From Nematostella vectensis (Eukaryota; Cnidaria; Anthozoa; Actiniaria; Edwardsiidae): 64,000 bases of DNA. The notes beneath the pieces were generated by a model. It had not been told where the DNA came from. It searched no databases and worked only from the letters and a program-made list of their open reading frames with translations. Made by a program: the position numbers and the translations under genes. The stretch is taken from contig NC_064046.1 in the NCBI RefSeq assembly GCF_932526225.1, positions 15,389,408-15,453,407 of the forward strand, in the 5' to 3' direction. Of this stretch, positions 10,446 through 24,100 are shown one piece after another; within the stretch, counting starts at the first letter, position 1, and every line of letters starts with the position of its first letter.

Positions 10446-10967
10446 CAGGATCCTGAACAAAGCATGAGCACATCAAAGATGCTGAGAGTACATAAAATGT
10501 CCCTATACCTTCTTTTTATGTCATGACACACCAAGAACAGTATAATTAAGTATCGATATTAAAAAAAAAAAAAATAAAGAAAAAAAAATAGGCTATCAGC
10601 GGGAATCGAACCCGGGTAGCTGCGTTAATAGTCAAGTGCCCGCAACGAAAGACTAACGTGGCATTGCTGAAGGGAATTGTAATGAAAATTACTTTTAATA
10701 CTATTGGTATCGTAAACTATCCCAAGCAAAGTCACCATCGAACTGGAGGTTACATTCGGGAAAAGCTTTAGGGTTACATTCGGGAATTTGTACAATCGAT
10801 AATTTTTTTTCCGAATGTAAATTCCAAAAAGTAACATTAGGAAAAATATAACAGTATACTCGGAAAAAAAGGTATATCAATCTATCGAGCGCTATGCTCT
10901 ATGTTAGAATCTACTTAATCAAGTTATCCAAGGAATCTAGTTAGTTCTTGGGTGCATAAAATATGTA
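10446..10967 (+). repeat. Shortened monomer (522 bp) lacking the hairpin
   Basis: Near 10788-10792 the normal GAATTTG runs straight into TACAATCG, removing about 26 bp including the CGAGTGTAACC inverted motif and most of the GTAACCT hairpin. The same unit has GAGGATCCTG at its right end and GGGTGCATAAA in place of GTGTGCATAAA. Confidence 0.9.
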
Positions 10968-13423
10968 GAGGATCCTGAACAAAGCATGAGCACATCAAAG
11001 ATGCTGAGAGTACATAAAAATGTCCCTATACCTTCTTTTTATGTCATGACACACCAAGAACAGTATAATTAAGTATCGATATTTAAAAAAAAAAAATAAA
11101 GAAAAAAAAATAGGCTATCAGCGGGAATCGAACCCGGGTAGCTGCGTTAGTAGTCAAGTGCCCGCAACGAAAGACTAACGTGGCATTGCTGAAGGGAATT
11201 GTAATGAAAATTACTTTTAATACTATTGGTATCGTAAACTATCCCAAGCAAAGTCACCATCGGACTGGAGCTTACATTCGGGAAAAGCTTCAGGGTTACA
11301 TTCGGGAATTTGTTTTACGAGTGTAACCTCCAAAAGGTTACAATCGATAATTTTTTTTCCGAATGTAAATTCCAAAAAGTAACATTAGGAAAAATAAAAC
11401 AGTATACTCGGAAAAAAAGGTATATCAATCTATCGAGCGCTATGCTCTATGTTAGAATCTACTTAATCAAGTTAACCAAGGAATCTAGTTAGTTCTTGTG
11501 TGCATAAAATATGTACAGGATCCTGAACAAAGCATGAGCACATCAAAGATGCTGAGAGTACATAAAAATGTCCCTATACCTTCTTTTTATGTCATGACAC
11601 ACCAAGAACAGTATAATTAAGTATCGATATTTAAAAAAAAAAATAAAGAAAAAAAAATAGGCTATCAGCGGGAATCGAACCCGGGTAGCTGCATTAGTAG
11701 TCAAGTGCCCGCAACGAAAGACTAACGTGGCATTGCTGAAGGAAATTGTAATGAAAATTACTTTTAATACTAATGGTATCGTAAACTATCCCAAGCAAAG
11801 TCACCATCGGACTGGAGGTTACATTCGGGAAAAGCTTCAGGGTTACATTCGGGAATTTGTTTTACGAGTGTAACCTCCAAAAGGTTACAATCGATAAATT
11901 TTTTTTTTAATGTAAACTCCAAAAAGTAACATTAGGAAAAATAAAACAGTATACTCGGAAAAAAAGGTATATCAATCTATCGAGCGCTATGCTCTATGTT
12001 AGAATCTACTTAATCAAGTTATTCAAGGAATCTAGTTAGTTCTTGTGTGCATAAAATATGTACAGGATCCTGAACAAAGCATGAGCACATCAAAGATGCT
12101 GAGAGTACATAAAAATGTCCCTATACCTTCTTTCTATGTCATGACACACCAAGAACAGTATAATTAAGTATTGATATTTAAAAAAAAAATAAAGAAAAAA
12201 AAATAGGCTATCAGCGGGAATCGAACCCGGGTGGCTGCATTAGTAATCAAGTGCCCGCAACGAAAGACTAACGTGGCATTGCTGAAGGGAATTGTAATGA
12301 AAATTACTATTAATACCATTGTTATCGTAAACTATCCCAAGCAAAGTCACCATCGGACTGGAGGTTACATTCGGTAAAAGCTTCAGGGTTACATTCGGGA
12401 ATTTGTTTTACGAGTGTAACCTCCAAAAGTTTACAATCGATAATTATTTTTCCGAATGTAAATTCCAAAAAGTACCATTAGGAAAAATAAAACAGTATAC
12501 TCGGAAAAAAAGGTATATCAATCTATCGAGCGCTATGCTCTATGTTAGAATCTACTTAATGAAGTTATCCAAGGAATCTAGTTAGTTCTTGTGTGCATAA
12601 AATATGTACAGGATCCTGAACAAAGCATGATCACATCAAAGATGCTGAGAGTACATAAAAATGTCCCTATACCTTCTTTTTATGTCATGACACACCCAGA
12701 ACAGTATAATTAAGTATCGATATTAAAAAAAAAAATAAAGAAAAAAAAAATTGGCTATCAGCGAGAATCGAACCCGGGTCGCTGCGTTAGTTGTCAAGTG
12801 CCCGCAACGAAAGACTAACGTGGCATTGCTGAAGGGAATTGTAATGAAAATTACTTTTAATACTATTGGTATCGTAAACTATCCAAGCAAAGTCACCATC
12901 GGACTGGAGGTTACATTCGGGAAAAGCTTCAGGGTTACATTCGGGAATTTTTTTTACGAGTGTAACCTCCAAAAGGTTACAATCGATAATTTTTTTTCCG
13001 AATGTAAATTCCAAAAAGTAACATTAGGAAAAATAAAACAGTATACTCGGAAAAAAAGGTATATCAATCTATCGAGCGCTATGCTCTATGTTAGAATCTA
13101 CTTAAGTTATTTAAGGAATCTAGTTAGTTCTTGTGTGCATAAAATATGTACAGGATCCTGAACAAAGCATGAGCACATCAAAGATGCTGAGAGTACATAA
13201 AAATGTCCCTATACCTTCTTTTTATGTCATGACACACCAAGAACAGTATAATTTAGTATCGATATTAAAAAAAAATAAAGAAAAAAAATAGGCTTTCAGC
13301 GGGAATTGAACCCAGGTCGCTGCGTTAGTAGTCAAGTGCCCGCAACGAAAGACTAACGTGGCATTGCTGAAGGTAATTGCAATGAAAATTGCTTTTAATA
13401 CTATTGGTATCGTAAACTATCCC

Positions 13424-13449
13424 AAGCAAAGTCACCAAGCAAAGTCACC
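13424..13449 (+). repeat. 13-bp tandem duplication AAGCAAAGTCACC
   Basis: AAGCAAAGTCACC occurs twice in direct succession (13424-13436, 13437-13449) where other units have one copy, just upstream of the motif cluster. The same duplication appears at 15077-15102 and 18353-18378, marking one unit subtype. Confidence 0.95.
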
Positions 13450-15076
13450 ATCGGACTGGAGGTTACATTCGGGAAAAGCTTCAGGGTTACATTCGGGAAT
13501 TTGTTTTACGAGTGTAACCTCCAAAAGGTTACAATCGATAATTTTTTTTTAATGTAAATTCCAGAAAGTAACATTAGGAAAAATAAAACAGCATACTCGG
13601 AAAAAAAGTTATATCAATCTATCGAGCGCTATGCTCTATGTTAGAATCTACTTAATCAAGTTATTCAAGGAATCTAGTTAGTTCTTGTGTGCATAAAATA
13701 TGTACAGGATCCTGAACAAAGCATGAGCACATCAAAGATGCTGAGAGTACATAAAAATGTCCCTATACCTTCTTTTTAATTCATGACACACCAAGAACAG
13801 TATAATTAAGTATTGATATTAAAAAAAAAAAATAAAGACAAAAAAATAGGCTATCAGCGGGAATCGAACCCGGGTGGCTGCATTAGTAGTCAAGTGCCCG
13901 CAACGAAAGACTAACGTGGCATTGCTGAAGGGAATTGTAATGAAAATTACTATTAATACCATTGTTATCGTAAACTATCCCAAGCAAAGTCACCATCGGA
14001 CTGGAGGTTACATTCGGGAAAAGCTTCAGGGTTACATTCGGGAATTTGTTTTACGAGTGTAACCTCCAAAAGGTTACAATCGATAATTTTTTTTCCGAAT
14101 GTAAATTCCAAAAAGTACCATTAGGAAAAATAAAACAGTATACTCGGAAAAAAAGGTATATCAATCTATCGAGCGCTATGCTCTATGTTAGAATCTACTT
14201 AATGGAGTTATCCAAGGAATCTAGTTAGTTCTTGTGTGCATAAAATATGTACAGGATCCTGAACAAAGCATGAGCACATCAAAGATGCTGAGAGTACATA
14301 AAAATGTCCCTATACCTTCTTTTTATGTCATGACACACCAAGAACAGTATAATTAAGTATCGATATTTAAAAAAAAAATTAAGAAAAAAAAATAGGCTAT
14401 CAGCGAGAATCGAACCAGGGTCGCTGCGTTAGTTGTCAAGTGCCCGCAACGAAAGACTAACGTGGCATTGCTGAAGGGAATTGTAATGAAAATTACTTTT
14501 AATACTATTGGTATCGTAAACTATCCCAAGCAAAGTCACCATCGGACTGGAGGTTACATTCGGGAAAAGCTTCAGGGTTACATTCGGGAATTTGTTTTAC
14601 GATTGTAACCTCCAAAAGGTTACAATCGATTTTTTTTTTTCCGAATGTAAATTCCAAAAAAAAAACATTAGGAAAAATAAAACAGTATACTCGGAAAAAA
14701 AGGTATATCAATCTATCGAGCGCTATGCTCTATGTTAGAATCTACTTAATCAAGTTATGCAAGGAATCTAGTTAGTTCTTGTGTGCATAAAATATGTACA
14801 GGATCCTGAACAAAGCATGAGCACATCAAAGATGCTGAGAGTACATAAAAATGTCCCTATACCTTCTTTTTATGTCATGACACACCCAGAACAGTATAAT
14901 TAAGTATCGATATTTAAAAAAAAAAAAAAAGAAAAAAAAAATAGGCTATCAGCGGAAATCGAACCCGGGTCGCTGCGTTAGTTGTCAAGTGCCCGCAACG
15001 AAAGACTAACGTGGCATTGCTGAAGGGAATTGTAATGAAAATTACTTTTAATACTATTGGTATCGTAAACTATCCC

Positions 15077-15102
15077 AAGCAAAGTCACCAAGCAAAGTCA
15101 CC
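15077..15102 (+). repeat. 13-bp tandem duplication AAGCAAAGTCACC (second unit)
   Basis: Same 13-bp duplication as at 13424, 1653 bp (three units) further on. Confidence 0.95.
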
Positions 15103-18100
15103 ATCGGACTGGAGGTTACATTCGGGAAAAGCTTCAGGGTTACATTCGGGAATTTGTTTTACGAGTGTAACCTCCAAAAGGTTACAATCGATATTTTTTT
15201 TTTAATGTAAATTCCAAAAAGTAACATTAGGAAAAATAAAACAGTATACTCGGAAAAAAAGGTATATCAATCTATCGAGCGCTATGCTCTATGTTAGAAT
15301 CTACTTAATCAAGTTATTCAAGGAATCTAGTTAGTTCTTGTGTGCATAAAATATGTACAGGATCCTGAACAAAGCATGAGCACATCAAAGATGCTGAGAG
15401 TACATAAAAATGTCCCTCTACCTTCTTTTTATGTCATGACACACCAAGAACAGTATAATTAAGTATTGATATTTAAAAAAAAAATAAAGAAAAAAAATAG
15501 GCTATCAGCGGGAATCGAACCCGGGTGGCTGCATTAGTAGTCAAGTGCCCGCAACGAAAGACTAACGTGGCATTGCTGAAGGGAATTGTAATGAAAATTA
15601 CTATTAATACTATTGTTTTCGTAAACTATCCCAAGCAAAGTCACAATCGGACTGGAGGTTACATTCGGGAAAAGCTTCAGGGTTACATTCGGGAATTTGT
15701 TTTACGAGTGTAACCTACAAAAGGTTACAATCGATAATTATTTTTCCGAATGTAAATTCCAAAAAGTACCATTAGGAAAAATAAAACAGTATACTCGGAA
15801 AAAAAGGTATATCAATCTATCGAGCGCTATGCTCTATGTTAGAATCTACTTAATGAAGTTATCCAAGGAATCTAGTTAGTTCTTGTGTGCATAAAATATG
15901 TACAGGATCCTGAACAAAGCATGAGCACATCAAAGATGCTGAGAGTACATAAAAATGTCCCTATACCTTCTTTTTATGTCATGACACACCAAGAACAGTA
16001 TAATTAAGTATCGATATTAAAAAAAAAATAAAGAAAAAAAAAATAGGCTATCAGCGAGAATCGAACCCGGGTCGCTGCGTTAGTTGTCAAGTGCCCGCAA
16101 CGAAAGACTAACGTGGCATTGCTGAAGGGAATTGTAATGAAAATTACTTTTAATACTATTGGTATCGTAAACTATCCCAAGCAAAGTCACCATCGGACTG
16201 GAGGTTACATTCGGGAAAAGCTTCAGGGTTACATTCGGGTATTTGTTTTACGAGTGTAACCTCCAAAAGGTTACAATCGATAATTTTTTTTCCGAATGTA
16301 AATTCCAAAAAGTAACATTAGGAAAAATAAAACAGTATACTCGGAAAAAAAGGTATATCAATCTATCGAGCGCTATGCTCTATGTTAGAATCTACTTAAG
16401 TTATTCAAGGAATCTAGTTAGTTCTTGTGTGCATAAAATATGTACAGGATCCTGAACAAAGCATGAGCACATCAAAGATGCTGAGAGTACATAAAAATGT
16501 CCCTATACCTTCTTTTTATGTCATGACACACCAAGAACAGTATAATTAAGTATCGATATTAAAAAAAAAATAAAGAAAAAAAAATAGGCTTTCAGCGGGA
16601 ATTGAACCCAGGTCGCTGCGTTAGTAGTCAAGTGCCCGCAACGAAAGACTAACGTGGCATTGCTGAAGGGAATTGCAATGAAAATTACTTTTAATACTAT
16701 TGGTATCGTAAACTATCCCAAGCAAAGTCACCATCGGACTGGAGGTTACATTCGAGAAAAGCTTCAGGGTTACATTCGGGAATTTGTTTTACGAGTGTAA
16801 CCTCCAAAAGGTTACAATCGATAATTATTTTTCCGAATGTAAATTCCAAAAAGTAACATTAGGAAAAATAAAACAGTATACTCGGAAAAAAAGGTATATC
16901 AATCTATCGAGCGCTATGCTCTATGTTAGAATCTACTTAAGTTATTCAAGGAATCTAGTTAGTTCTTGTGTGCATAAAATATGTACAGGATCCTGAACAA
17001 AGCATGAGAACATCAAAGATGCTGAGAGTATATAAAAATGTCCCTATACCTTCTTTTTATGTCATGACACACCAAGAACAGTATAATTAAGTATCGATAT
17101 TAAAAAAAAATAAAGAAAAAAAAATAGGCTTTCAGCGGGAATTGAACCCACGTCGCTGCGTTAGTAGTCAAGTGCCCGCAACGAAAGACTAACGTGGCAT
17201 TGCTGAAGGGAATTGCAATGAAAATTACTTTTAATACTATTGGTATCGTAAACTATCCCAAGCAAAGTCACCATAGGGCTGGAGGTTACATTCGGGAAAA
17301 GCTTCAGGGTTACATTCGGGAATTTGTTTTACGAGTGTAACCTCCAAAAGGTTACAATCGATAATTATTTTTCCGAATGTAAATTCCAAAAAGTACCATT
17401 AGGAAAAATAAAACAGTATACTCGGAAAAAAAGGTATATCAATCTATCGAGCGCTATGCTCTATGTTAGAATCTACTTAATGAAGTTATCCAAGGAATCT
17501 AGTTAGTTCTTGTGTGCATAAAATATGTACAGGATCCTGAACAAAGCATGAGCACATCAAAGATGCTGAGAGTACATAAAAATGTCCCTATACCTTCTTT
17601 TTATGTCATGACACACCAAGAACAGTATAATTAAGTATCGATATTTAAAAAAAAAATTAAGAAAAAAAAATAGGCTATCAGCGAGAATCGAACCAGGGTC
17701 GCTGCGTTAGTTGTCAAGTGCCCGCAACGAAAGACTAACGTGGCATTGCTGAAGGGAATTGTAATGAAAATTACTTTTAATACTATTGGTATCGTAAACT
17801 ATCCCAAGCAAAGTCACCATCGGACTGGAGGTTACATTCGGGAAAAGCTTCAGGGTTACATTCGGGAATTTGTTTTACGATTGTAACCTCCAAAAGGTTA
17901 CAATTGATTTTTTTTTTCCAAATGTAAATTCCAAAAAAAAAACATTAGGAAAAATAAAACAGTATACTCGGAAAAAAAGGTATATCAATCTATCGAGCGC
18001 TATGCTCTATGTTAGAATCTACTTAATCAAGTTATCCAAGGAATCTAGTTAGTTCTTGTGTGCATAAAATATGTACAGGATCCTGAACAAAGCATGAGCA

Positions 18101-18352
18101 CATCAAAGATGCTGAGAGTACATAAAAATGTCCCTATACCTTCTTTTTATGTCATGACACACCCAGAACAGTATAATTAAGTATCGATATTTAAAAAAAA
18201 AAAAAAGAAAAAAAAAATAGGCTATCAGCGGAAATCGAACCCGGGTCGCTGCGTTAGTTGTCAAGTGCCCGCAACGAAAGACTAACGTGGCATTGCTGAA
18301 GGGAATTGTAATGAAAATTACTTTTAATACTATTGGTATCGTAAACTATCCC

Positions 18353-18378
18353 AAGCAAAGTCACCAAGCAAAGTCACC
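18353..18378 (+). repeat. 13-bp tandem duplication AAGCAAAGTCACC (third unit)
   Basis: Third copy, 3276 bp (six units) after the one at 15077. It lies in the repeated block 17.3-18.6 kb. Confidence 0.95.
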
Positions 18379-18639
18379 ATCGGACTGGAGGTTACATTCG
18401 GGAAAAGCTTCAGGGTTACATTCGGGAATTTGTTTTACGAGTGTAACCTCCAAAAGGTTACAATCGATAATTTTTTTTTAATGTAAATTCCAAAAAGTAA
18501 CATTAGGAAAAATAAAACAGTATACTCGGAAAAAAAGGTATATCAATCTATCGAGCGCTATGCTCTATGTTAGAATCTACTTAATCAAGTTATTCAAGGA
18601 ATCTAGTTAGTTCTTGTGTGCATAAAATATGTACAGGAT

Positions 18640-20880
18640 CCTGAACAAAGCATGAGAACATCAAAGATGCTGAGAGTACATAAAAATGTCCCTATACCTT
18701 CTTTTTATGTCATGACACACCAAGAACAGTATAATTAAGTATCGATATTAAAAAAAAATAAAGAAAAAAAAATAAGCTTTCAGCGGGAATTGAACCCAGG
18801 TCGCTGCGTTAGTAGTCAAGTGCCCGCAACGAAAGACTAACGTGGCATTGCTGAAGGGAATTGCAATGAAAATTACTTTTAATACTATTGGTATCGTAAA
18901 CTATCCCAAGCAAAGTCACCATAGGGCTGGAGGTTACATTCGGGAAAAGCTTCGGGGTTACATTCGGGAATTTGTTTTACGAGTGTAACCTCCAAAAGGT
19001 TAAAATCGATAATTTTTTTTCCGAATGTAAATTCCAAAAAGTAACATTAGGAAAAATAAAACAGTATACTCGGAAAAAAAGGTATATCAATCTATCGAGC
19101 GCTATGCTCTATGTTAGAATCTACTTAAGTTATTCAAGGAATCTAGTTAGTTCTTGTGTGCATAAAATATGTACAGGATCCTGAACAAAGCATGAGCACA
19201 TCAAAGATGCTGAGAGTACATAAAAATGTCCCTATACCTTCTTTTTATGTCATGACACACCAAGAACAGTATGATTAAGTATCGATATTAAAAAAAAAAA
19301 TAAAGAAAAAAAAAATAGGCTATCAGCGAGAATCGAACCCGGGTCGCTGCGTTAGTTGTCAAGTGCCCGCAACGAAAGACTAACGTGGCATTGCTGAAGG
19401 GAATTGTAATGAAAATTACTTTTAATACTATTGGTATCGTAAACTATCCCAAGCAAAGTCACCATCGGACTGGAGGTTACATTCGGGAAAAGCTTCAAGG
19501 TTACATTCGGGAATTTGTTTTACGAGTGTAACCTCCAAAAGGTTACAATCGATAATTTTTTTTCCGAATGTAAATTCCAAAAAGTAACATTAGGAAAAAT
19601 AAAACAGTATACTCGGAAAAAAAGGTATATCAATCTATCGAGCGCTATGCTCTATGTTAGAATCTACTTAAGTTATTCAAGGAATCTAGTTAGTTCTTGT
19701 GTGCATAAAATATGTACAGGATCCTGAACAAAGCATGAGCACATCAAAGATGCTGAGAGTACATAAAAATGTCCCTATACCTTCTTTTTATGTCATGACA
19801 CACCAAGAACAGTATAATTAAGTATCGATATTAAAAAAAAAATAAAGAAAAAAAAATAGGCTTTTAGCGGGAATTGAACCCAGGTCGCTGCGTTAGTAGT
19901 CAAGTGCCCGCAACGAAAGACTAACGTGGCATTGCTGAAGGGAATTGCAATGAAAATTACTTTTAATACTATTGGTATCGTAAACTATCCCAAGCAAAGT
20001 CACATCGGACTGAAGGTTACATTCGAGAAAAGCTTCAGGGTTACATTCGGGAATTTGTTTTACGAGTGTAACCTCCAAAAGGTTACAATCGATAATTTTT
20101 TTTCCGAATGTAAATTCCAAAAAATAACATTAGGAAAAATAAAACAGTATACTCGGAAAAAAAGTTATATCAATCTATCGAGCGCTATGCTCTATGTTAG
20201 AATCTACTTAAGTTATTCAAGGAATCTAGTTAGTTCTTGTGTGCATAAAATATGTACAGGATCCTGAACAAAGCATGAGAACATCAAAGATGCTGAGAGT
20301 ACATAAAAATGTCCCTATACCTTCTTTTTATGTCATGACACACCAAGAACAGTATAATTAAGTATCGATATTAAAAAAAAATAAAGAAAAATAAATAGGC
20401 TTTCAGCGGGAATTGAACCCAGGTCGCTGCGTTAGTAGTCAAGTGCCCGCAACGAAAGACTAACGTGGCATTGCTGAAGGGAATTGCAATGAAAATTACT
20501 TTTAATACTATTGGTATCGTAAACTATCCCAAGCAAAGTCACCATAGGGCTGGAGGTTACATTCGGGAAAAGCTTCGGGGTTACATTCGGGAATTTGTTT
20601 TACGAGTGTAACCTCCAAAAGGTTAAAATCGATAATTTTTTTTCCGAATGTAAATTCCAAAAAGTAACATTAGGAAAAATAAAACAGTATACTCGGAAAA
20701 AAAGGTATATCAATCTATCGAGCGCTATGCTCTATGTTAGAATCTACTTAAGTTATTCAAGGAATCTAGTTAGTTCTTGTGTGCATAAAATATGTACAGG
20801 ATCCTGAACAAAGCATGAGCACATCAAAGATGCTGAGAGTACATAAAAATGTCCCTATACCTTCTTTTTATGTCATGACA
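18640..20880 (+). repeat. Trimeric segment, offset ~1623 bp
   Basis: The run marked by CATGAGAACATC (18653, 20276), CACCATAGGGCTGG, CTTCGGGGTTAC and GGTTAAAATCG (about 18.65-19.24 kb) is repeated at about 20.27-20.87 kb. Confidence 0.8.
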
Positions 20881-21129
20881 CACCAAGAACAGTATAATTA
20901 AGTATCGATATTAAAAAAAAAATAAAGAAAAAAAAATAGGCTATCAGCGGGAATTGAACCCAGGTCGCTGCGTTAGTAGTCAAGTGCCCGCAACGAAAGA
21001 CTAACGTGGCATTGCTTAAGGGAATTGCAATGAAAATTACTTTTAATACTATTGGTATCGTAAACTATCCCAAGCAAAGTCACCATAAGGCTGGAGGTTA
21101 CATTCTGGAAAAGCTTCAGGGTTACATTC

Positions 21130-24100
21130 GGGAATTTGTTTTACGAGTGTAACCTCCAAAAGGTTACAATCGATAATTGTTTTTCCGAATGTAAATTCCA
21201 AAAAGTAACATTAGGAAAAATAAAACAGTATACTCGGAAAAAAAGGTATATCAATCTATCGAGCTCTATGCTCGATGTTAGAATCTACTTAATCAAGTTA
21301 TCCAAGGAATCTAGTTAGTTCTTGTGTGCATAAAATATGTACAGGATCCTGAACAAAGCATGAGCACATCAAAGATGCTGAGAGTACATAAAAATGTCAG
21401 TATACCTTCTTTTTATGTCATGACACACCAAGAACAGTATAATTAAGTATCGATATTAAAAAAAAATAAAGAAAAAAAAATAGGCTATCAGCGGGAATCG
21501 AACCCGGGTCGCTGCATTACTAGTCAAGTGCCCGAAACGAAAGACTAACGTGGCATTGCTGATGGGAATTGTAATGAAAATTACTTTTAATACTATTGGT
21601 ATCGTAAACTATCCCAAGCAAAGTCACCATCGGACTGGAGGTTACATTCGGGAAAAGCTTCAGGGTTACATTCGGGAATTTGTTTTACGAGTGTAACCTC
21701 CAAAAGGTTACAATCGATAATTTTTTTTCCGAATGTAAATTCCAAAAAGTAACATTAGGAAAAATAAAACAGTATACTCGGAAAAAAAGGTATATCAATC
21801 TATCGAGCGCTGTGCTCTATGTTAGAATCTACTTAATCAAGTTATCCAAGGAATCTAGTTAGTTCTTGTGTGCATAAAATATGTACATGATCCTGAACAA
21901 AGCATGAGCACATCAAAGATGCTGAGAGTACATAAAAATGTCCCTATACCTTCTTTTTATGTTATGACACACCAAGAACAGTATAATTAAGTATCGATAT
22001 TTAAAAAAAAATAAAGAAAAAAAAATAGGCTATCAGCGGGAATCGAACCCGGGTCGCTGCGTTAGTAGTCAAGTGCCCGCAACGAAAGACTAACGTGGCA
22101 TTGCTGAAGGGAATTGTAATGAAAATTACTTTTAATACTATTGGTATCGTAAACTTTCCCAAGCAAAGTCGCCATCGGACTGGAGGTTACATTCGGGAAA
22201 AGCTTTAGGGTTACATTCGGGAATTTGTTTTACGAGTGTAACCTCCAAAAGGTTACAATCGATAATTTTTTCCGAATGTAAATTCCAAAAAGTAACATTA
22301 GGAAAAAATTAAACAGTATACTCGGAAAAAAAGGTATATCAATCTATCGAGCGCTATGCTCTATGTTAGAATCTACTTAATCAAGTTATCCAAGAAATCT
22401 AGTTAGTTCTTGTGTGCATAAAATATGTACAGGATCCTGAACAAAGCATGAGCACATCAAAGATGCTGAGAGTACATAAAAATGTCCCTATACCTTCTTT
22501 TTATGTCATGACACACCAAGAACAATATAATTAAGTATCGATATTTAAAAAAAAAAAAAGTAAAAAAAATAGGCTATTAGCGGGAATCGAACCCGGGTCG
22601 CTGCGTTAGTAGTCAAGTGCCCGCAACGAAAGACTAACGTGGCATTGCTGAAGGGAATTGTAATGAAAATTACTTTTAATACTATTGGTATCGTAAACTA
22701 TCCCAAGCAAAGTCACCATCGAACTGGAGGTTACATTCGGGAAAAGCTTTAGGGTTACATTCGGGAATTTGTTTTACGAGTGTATCTTCCAAAAGGTTAC
22801 AATCGACAATTTTTTTCCGAATGTAAGTTCCAAAAAGTAACATTAGGAAAAATAAAACAGTATACTCGGAAAAAAAGGTATATCAATCTATCGAGCGCTA
22901 TGCTCTATGTTAGAATCTACTTAATCAAGTTATCCAAGGAATCTATTTAGTTCTTGTGTGCATAAAATATGTACAGGATCCTGAACAAAGCATGAGCACA
23001 TCAAAGATGCTGAGAGTACATAAAAATGTTCCTATACCTTCTTTTAATGTCATGACACACCAAGAACAGTATAATTAAGTATCGATATTTAAAAAAAAAA
23101 TAAAGAAAAAAAAAAGGCTATCAGCGGGAATCGAACCCGGGTCGCTGCGTTAGTAGTCAAGTGACCGCAACGAAAGACTAACGTGGCATTGCTGAAGGGA
23201 ATTGCAATGAAAATTACTTTTAATACTATTGGTATCGTAAACTATCCCAAGCAAAGTCACCATCGGACTGCAGGTTACATTCGGGAAAAGCTTCAGGGTT
23301 ACATTCGGGAATTTGTTTTACGAGTGTAACCTCCAAAAGGTTATAATCGATATTTTTTTTTACGAATGTAAATTCCAAAAAGTAACATTAGGAAAAAAAA
23401 AACGGTATACTCGGAAAAAAAGGTATATCAATCTATCGAGTGTTTTGCTCTATGTTAGAATCTACTTAATCAAGTTATCCAAGGAATCTAGTTAGTTCTT
23501 GTGTGCATAAAATATGTACAGGATCCTGAACAAAGCATGAGCACATAAAAAATGCTGAGAGTACATAAAAATGTTCCTATACCTTCTTTTAATGTCATGA
23601 CACACCAAGAACAGTATAATTAAGTATCGATATTTGAAAAAAAAAATAAAGAAAAAAAAATAGGCTATCAGCGGGAATCGAACCCGGGTCGCTGCGTTAG
23701 TAGTCAAGTGCCCGCAACGAAAGACTAACGTGGCATTGCTGAAGGGAATTGTAATAAAAATTACTTTTAATACTGGTGGTATCGTAAACTATCCCAAGCA
23801 AAGTCACCATCGGACTGGAGGTTACATTCGGGAAAAGCTTCAGGGTTACATTCGGGAATTTGTTTTACAAGTGTAACCTCCAAAAGGTTACAATCGATAA
23901 TTTTTTTTCCGAATGTAAATTCCAAAAAGTAACATTAGGAAAAATAAAACAGTATACTCGGAAAAAAAGGTATATCAATCTATCGAGCGCTATGCTTTTT
24001 GTTAGAATCTACTTAATGAAGTTATCCAAGGAATCTAGTTAGTTCTTGTGTGCATAAAATATGTACAGGATCCTGAACAAAGCATGAGCACATCAAAGAT

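Larger units (their letters stand above)
12403..18600 (+). repeat. Trimer/hexamer higher-order region
   Basis: Subtypes recur every three units: the AAAGTACCATTAGG variant in units with cluster positions near 12403, 14046, 15697 and 17324 (intervals 1643, 1651, 1627), and the 13-bp duplication at 13424, 15077 and 18353. The block from about 14.05 to 15.3 kb is repeated at about 17.32-18.57 kb (offset ~3277), including the GAACCAGGG and CCAAAAAAAAAACATT variants. Confidence 0.75.
16243..20880 (+). repeat. Subfamily with 4-nt deletion (CTTAAGTTATTCAAGG)
   Basis: Units at about 16397, 16937, 19125, 19668, 20208 and 20748 (and an outlier near 13103) read CTTAAGTTAT where most units read CTTAATCAAGTTAT, a 4-nt loss. 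Most also have AATTGAACCCAGG in the tRNA-like module. Two linked markers in the same units suggest local spread from one ancestor. A similar 4-nt loss near 42359 is followed by CCAAGG rather than TCAAGG and looks independent. Confidence 0.85.

Noticed and set aside
12751-13161. 136-codon + strand frame and other fused frames (7379-7654, 19926-20267, 50826-51137, 58480-58791)
   Set aside because: These are accidental joins of the normal unit frames by small indels, reading through the tRNA-like module and motif cluster. There is no family similarity, and the same sequence is interrupted in sister units.
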